Origin: Hyphomonadaceae bacterium
GTDB taxonomy: Bacteria > Pseudomonadota > Alphaproteobacteria > Caulobacterales > Aquidulcibacteraceae
Direction: 5' to 3'
NCBI GenBank assembly: GCA_016791425.1
Contig: JAEUMQ010000004.1
Location: 185,846 to 249,845, forward strand
Length of the DNA stretch: 64,000 bases
Below the pieces are notes generated by a model. That model saw nothing but the letters and a program-made list of their open reading frames with translations, had not been told where the DNA came from and made no database searches. Each line of letters starts with the position of its first letter. The stretch's first letter is position 1. A program made the position numbers and the translations under genes. Below are positions 60,718-64,000 of the stretch, piece after piece.

Positions 60718-61722
60718 ATGGACGCCCCAAGCCCCGCCCGGGGCCATGCGCCAGTGATGCTTGCCGAAGCGCTTGCGGCGCTCGCGCCGCGCGACGGGGA
60801 AGCTTATCTCGACGCCACCTTCGGCGGCGGCGGTTATGCCCGCGCCATTCTCCAGGCCGCGGCGTGCACGCTCACCGCCATCGACCGCGATCCTGATGCG
60901 ATCGCGCGCGGCCGCGCCCTCGAACAGGAATTCGCGCCCCGCTTCAGGCTGGTCGAAGGCGCCTTCGGCGACATGGAAAGCTTTGTCGCCGCGCCGGTGA
61001 ACGGGATCGTCCTTGATCTCGGCGTCTCCTCCTTCCAGTTCGACGAGCCCGAACGCGGCTTCTCCTTCCAGCAGGATGCCCCGCTCGACATGCGCATGGA
61101 CCGCGCCGGCCCATCCGCCGCCGACGCCGTCAACCGCCTCTCCGAGGCCGCCCTGGCGGATCTCATCCATTTCTACGGCGAGGACGACGACGCCCGCCGC
61201 ATCGCCCGCGTCCTGGTGCAGGAGCGCGCCGCCGCGCCCATCGCCCGCACCGGCGCGCTCGCCGCGGCGGTGGAGCGGGCCGTCGGCGGCCGCAAGGGCG
61301 CGCGCACGCATCCCGCCACCAAGACGTTCCAGGCCCTGCGCATGTTGGTGAACGACGAATTGGGCGAGCTTTCGCGCGCGCTCACCGCCGCGGAAAGGAT
61401 TTTGAAACCCGAGGGAAGGCTTGTCGTCGTCTCGTTCCATTCGCTCGAGGACCGCATGGTCAAGACCTTCCTCGCCGCGCGCGCGGGCTTGAGCGCCCTC
61501 GGCTCCCGCCACGCGCCCGAAGCGCCCGATCCGCGCGCCCCGAGCTTTCGGCTCGAGCACCGCAAGACGATCGCGCCGTCCGAGGCGGAGGTCGCCGCCA
61601 ACCCGCGCGCGCGCTCCGCCTCGCTGCGCTGGGCGGTGCGCACCGACGCGCCCGGCTGGGGCGAAGCGCCTGCGTTCGAGCTCGCGCCGCGCGCCAGCGA
61701 GGAATGGTCCAGGATCGTATGA
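60718..61722 (+). CDS. rsmH: 16S rRNA C1402 N4-methyltransferase RsmH
   Basis: A 334-residue SAM methyltransferase: HAPVMLAEAL at the N-terminus, the SAM motif YLDATFGGGGYAR, DLGVSSFQFDEPERGFSF, and KTFQALRMLVNDEL. It methylates N4 of C1402 in 16S rRNA. The ATG at 60718 has GGAGGGG. No mraZ gene precedes it, unlike most dcw clusters. It is followed by ftsL after 24 bases. Confidence 0.97.
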   Translation: MDAPSPARGHAPVMLAEALAALAPRDGEAYLDATFGGGGYARAILQAAACTLTAIDRDPDAIARGRALEQEFAPRFRLVEGAFGDMESFVAAPVNGIVLDLGVSSFQFDEPERGFSFQQDAPLDMRMDRAGPSAADAVNRLSEAALADLIHFYGEDDDARRIARVLVQERAAAPIARTGALAAAVERAVGGRKGARTHPATKTFQALRMLVNDELGELSRALTAAERILKPEGRLVVVSFHSLEDRMVKTFLAARAGLSALGSRHAPEAPDPRAPSFRLEHRKTIAPSEAEVAANPRARSASLRWAVRTDAPGWGEAPAFELAPRASEEWSRIV

Positions 61723-61746
61723 GTCTCGAACGATGAGTTCCGCCAT

Positions 61747-62034
61747 ATGAGACACTGGTTTCCCATCGCCGCGATCCTGGTGATCCTCGCGCTGGCCTTC
61801 GGGCTTTACAAATCCAAGACCGACGCCGAGGCCGCACGCGCGCGCATCGCGGACCTTTCCGCCGAGGTGTCCGAGACCCGCGCGGAGGTGCGCGCGCTGC
61901 GCGCCGAGGCCGCGCATCTGGAATCGCCCGCCCACATCGAAGCGCTCGCCAGCGAGAATCTTCCTCCGGCGCCGCCCGCGCAGGTCAGGCCCGAGCGCGA
62001 TCTCGCCGGCTTGCCTGCGCCGAGAACGCCATGA
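61747..62034 (+). CDS. ftsL: cell division protein FtsL
   Basis: A 95-residue bitopic protein: a single TM at the N-terminus (FPIAAILVILALAFGLY), then a coiled coil (about residues 28-70, with heptads of Ala/Leu) and a Pro-rich C-terminus. Size, topology and position between rsmH and ftsI identify FtsL, which works with FtsB and FtsQ in the divisome. Confidence 0.92.
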   Translation: MRHWFPIAAILVILALAFGLYKSKTDAEAARARIADLSAEVSETRAEVRALRAEAAHLESPAHIEALASENLPPAPPAQVRPERDLAGLPAPRTP

Positions 62035-62044
62035 GCTGGCCTCC

Positions 62045-63670
62045 ATGAGGCAGGAGGCGGCAGCCCCATCGCCGCGCGAGGAGCGCGTGGTCGAAGCCGC
62101 GCCTGCGCGCCTGCGCGTGCGCAATCTCGCGTTCGCGCTGATGGCCGCGTTTCTGCTTCTCGCTGCGCGCGCCGTGCAGCTGGCGGTGAGCGGCGACCCC
62201 GCGCCGCCGCCGCGCGCGGTCGCTGCGACGGCGATCGCGCCCGCTGCGCGCGGCGACATCACCGACCGCAACGGCGTGCTGATGGCGACCAATGTGCGCG
62301 CCTACACCCTCGTCGCGCATCCCGCGCGCGTGTGGGATCCGGCCGCCACCGCGCGCGCGCTGCAGGCGCAATTCCCTGACCTCGACCTCGCCGCAGCCGA
62401 GCGCCGCCTGCGCGAGAAAAGCCGCCAGGTCGTCTATCTCCGCCGCGGCCTCACGCCCCGCCAGCGCGCCGAGACGCTCGCACGCGGCCTCGCCGGCATC
62501 GGCTTTGTGGAGGAGGAGCGGCGCGTCTATCCTGGCGGCGAGCTTGCCGGCCACGTGCTCGGCTTCGCCGATCCCGACATGAAACCGCTCGCCGGCATCG
62601 AGCGCGGCCTCGACGGGATCATCCGGCGCGGTCCCCTGCGCCTGACCATCGATGTGCGCGTACAGCACGCGGTTGAGGCCGAGCTTGCCGCCGCCGCGCG
62701 CGCCGTGAACGCTGAAGGCGCCGCCGCCATCGTGCTCGACGGCCGCACCGGCGACACCCTCGCGCTCGCGTCCTACCCGGCCTTCGATCCGAACCGGCCG
62801 GGCGCCTTCGGCCCTGACGCGCGGCTCAATCGCGCCGCCGCCTCGCGGTTCGAGATGGGCTCCACGCTGAAGAGCTTCACCGCCGCCATCGCGCTGCAGG
62901 AGCGGCTCGTCGCGCCGTTGGAGGCGTTTGATCTTGCCGCGCCGATGAGCGTCGATGGCCGGGCGATCCAGGATCCGCATCCGATCGAAGGCGCCGCCAC
63001 GCTCGCCGACATCATCGCCCAATCCTCCAACAAAGGCGCCGCGACGCTGGCGCTGCGCATCGGCCCGGCGCGCCAGCGCGCCTATTTCGAGCGCCTCGGC
63101 TTGCTTCAGCCCGCGCGCATCGAGCTGCCCGAAAGCGCCGCGCCGATCGCGCCGATGCGCACCGATCGGCTGTCGGTTGCGATCCTTGGTTACGGCCATG
63201 GCCTCGCGGTGTCGGTCGTCTCGCTCGCCGGCGCCTACACCGTGTTCGCCAATGACGGCCAGCGCACGAACCCGACCCTCATCGCCCGCGCGCCCGGCGA
63301 GAACGTCGCCCAGACCCGCGTCTTCTCCCGCGAGACCGCGCGCGCGACCGTGCGGCTGCTGCGCGGCGCCGTAGAGCGCGGCACCGGCCGGCGCGCCGAC
63401 GTTCCGGGCCTGGAGATCGCCGGCAAGACTGGAACCGCCGAAAAGCCTGGCGAAGCCGGCTACGATGAAAATCGCATGCTTTCTTCGTTTGCGGCCATAT
63501 TTCCGGCATCCGACCCGCGCTATGTCGTCGTGCTTGCGCTCGACGAGCCGCGCCGCACGGCGGCCGCCAGCGGCCTCGCCACGGGCGGCGCGGTTGCTGC
63601 GCCGCCGGTGGGGCGCATTGCGGCGCGCATCGCCCCGATCCTCGGCGTGAGGACGGCGGCGGCGCAATGA
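62045..63670 (+). CDS. ftsI: peptidoglycan D,D-transpeptidase FtsI (PBP3)
   Basis: A 541-residue class B penicillin-binding protein: an N-terminal TM (about residues 28-48), RGDITDRNGVLMA, and the transpeptidase motifs SxxK (GSTLKSF), SxN (SSNKG) and KTG (AGKTGTAEK). It cross-links septal peptidoglycan. It lies 10 bases after ftsL. The expected next gene, murE, does not follow within the window. Confidence 0.97.
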   Translation: MRQEAAAPSPREERVVEAAPARLRVRNLAFALMAAFLLLAARAVQLAVSGDPAPPPRAVAATAIAPAARGDITDRNGVLMATNVRAYTLVAHPARVWDPAATARALQAQFPDLDLAAAERRLREKSRQVVYLRRGLTPRQRAETLARGLAGIGFVEEERRVYPGGELAGHVLGFADPDMKPLAGIERGLDGIIRRGPLRLTIDVRVQHAVEAELAAAARAVNAEGAAAIVLDGRTGDTLALASYPAFDPNRPGAFGPDARLNRAAASRFEMGSTLKSFTAAIALQERLVAPLEAFDLAAPMSVDGRAIQDPHPIEGAATLADIIAQSSNKGAATLALRIGPARQRAYFERLGLLQPARIELPESAAPIAPMRTDRLSVAILGYGHGLAVSVVSLAGAYTVFANDGQRTNPTLIARAPGENVAQTRVFSRETARATVRLLRGAVERGTGRRADVPGLEIAGKTGTAEKPGEAGYDENRMLSSFAAIFPASDPRYVVVLALDEPRRTAAASGLATGGAVAAPPVGRIAARIAPILGVRTAAAQ

Positions 63671-63784
63671 GGCAACGTTGTATGAAGAGGGCGTGTGTGG
63701 TTTTGTCCGTCTGCGATGAGCGCAGACCTTCCCTCCGCTATTCATCCGTGGACGGATCATGTTCCTGTGCGGGACGAGCCTCTT

Positions 63785-63824
63785 CCCCTCCCTTTCGAGG
63801 GGAGGGGGCAGGGGGTGGGGTGAA
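63785..63824. repeat. REP-like GC-rich palindrome
   Basis: CCCCTCCC-TTTCGA-GGGGAGGGG with a GGGGTGGGGTGA tail, the same orientation as the element at 33665. It lies 114 bases after ftsI. The rest of 63671-64000 shows no gene. Confidence 0.65.
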
Positions 63825-63907
63825 CCTCTGCGCCTTCAAGATGAGGCGACTGGAACGGCGGAACCCACAGGAAGAATCACAGCGGACTCCAAGCCGATGG
63901 AGTAACG

Positions 63908-63948
63908 CCCCCCCCCCCGCCCCCCCCCCCCCCCCGGGGGGGGGGGCC
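63908..63948. other. poly-C/poly-G run, likely assembly artefact
   Basis: About 29 C (with one G) are followed by 12 G. The following 50 bases are A/C/G-rich and repetitive (AACGCCAGGC, AACGCCAAAA). This looks like low-quality contig-end sequence, not biology. Confidence 0.75.
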
Positions 63949-64000
63949 GCTTCAGGAAAAAACGCCAGGCAACGCCAAAAAACGAGAAACGGGGGGGACA

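Noticed and set aside
63671..63900. Start of murE after ftsI
   Set aside because: The sequence after ftsI, read from the ATG at 63667, does not give a MurE-like N-terminus and is soon a REP-like element.

Overview
The window is GC-rich chromosomal DNA from an alphaproteobacterium. The evidence is two large TonB receptors of the sphingomonad/caulobacter type, an rsmH-ftsL-ftsI block, an alphaproteobacterial-style RNase P RNA, and heavy use of TTG start codons. A Caulobacterales or Hyphomonadaceae-like host is my best guess, but no marker here fixes the genus. I saw no CRISPR array, insertion sequence, integrase or plasmid gene.

Region 1 (about 0.2-30.0 kb) starts at a tRNA-Val(GAC) gene and is a dense catabolic island. 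It carries SnoaL-like proteins, an aldehyde dehydrogenase, three short-chain dehydrogenases, an NmrA-like reductase, two acyl-CoA ligases, a Nu-like glutathione transferase, a VOC enzyme, a Rieske oxygenase, two MFS transporters, two TonB receptors, a DUF3237 protein, two MDR/MarR-type genes, a MetE-like zinc methyltransferase, two alpha/beta hydrolases, and a phosphotransferase-DUF6285-acyl-CoA dehydrogenase operon. Together they suggest uptake, CoA activation, ring or O-methyl oxidation and beta-oxidation-like breakdown of an unidentified hydrophobic or aromatic substrate. A short element, CTAAGYAT, recurs in four intergenic regions and may be the operator of a shared regulator.

Region 2 (30.2-32.8 kb) is the most interesting part. 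A TROVE/vWA protein (Ro60 orthologue, Rsr) ends at a strong terminator. Directly upstream on the same strand are five tandem, diverged, structured repeats that look like Y-RNA genes. Each has a terminal stem supported by compensatory changes and a near-invariant 5' strand. One of them (32000-32170) contains a circularly permuted tRNA-like module. A separate small transcript with its own promoter and terminator lies beyond the array.

Region 3 (32.9-37.7 kb) is an iron-uptake set: a PKHD hydroxylase of the PiuC type, a TonB siderophore receptor and a PepSY membrane protein, with a Fur-box-like site between the last two. Region 4 (38.0-43.9 kb) has a CheW-like protein with a C-terminal pseudo-receiver, and a 1483-residue protein combining flagellin-insert-like modules with a beta-propeller-like section. 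Region 5 (44.2-59.3 kb) holds mixed housekeeping and signalling genes: DUF885 peptidase, Fe superoxide dismutase, a zinc-PLC-like/DUF4332 fusion, RlmN, TrmH-family methyltransferase, isoaspartyl peptidase, paired receivers, quinone reductase, GST, YhhN and a TerB-DnaJ protein. Region 6 (59.3-63.7 kb) is cell envelope: AmpD-like amidase, RNase P RNA, RsmH, FtsL and FtsI. REP-like GC-rich palindromes, often in inverted pairs, sit between many operons. The last 100 bases contain a C/G homopolymer that looks like a contig-end artefact.
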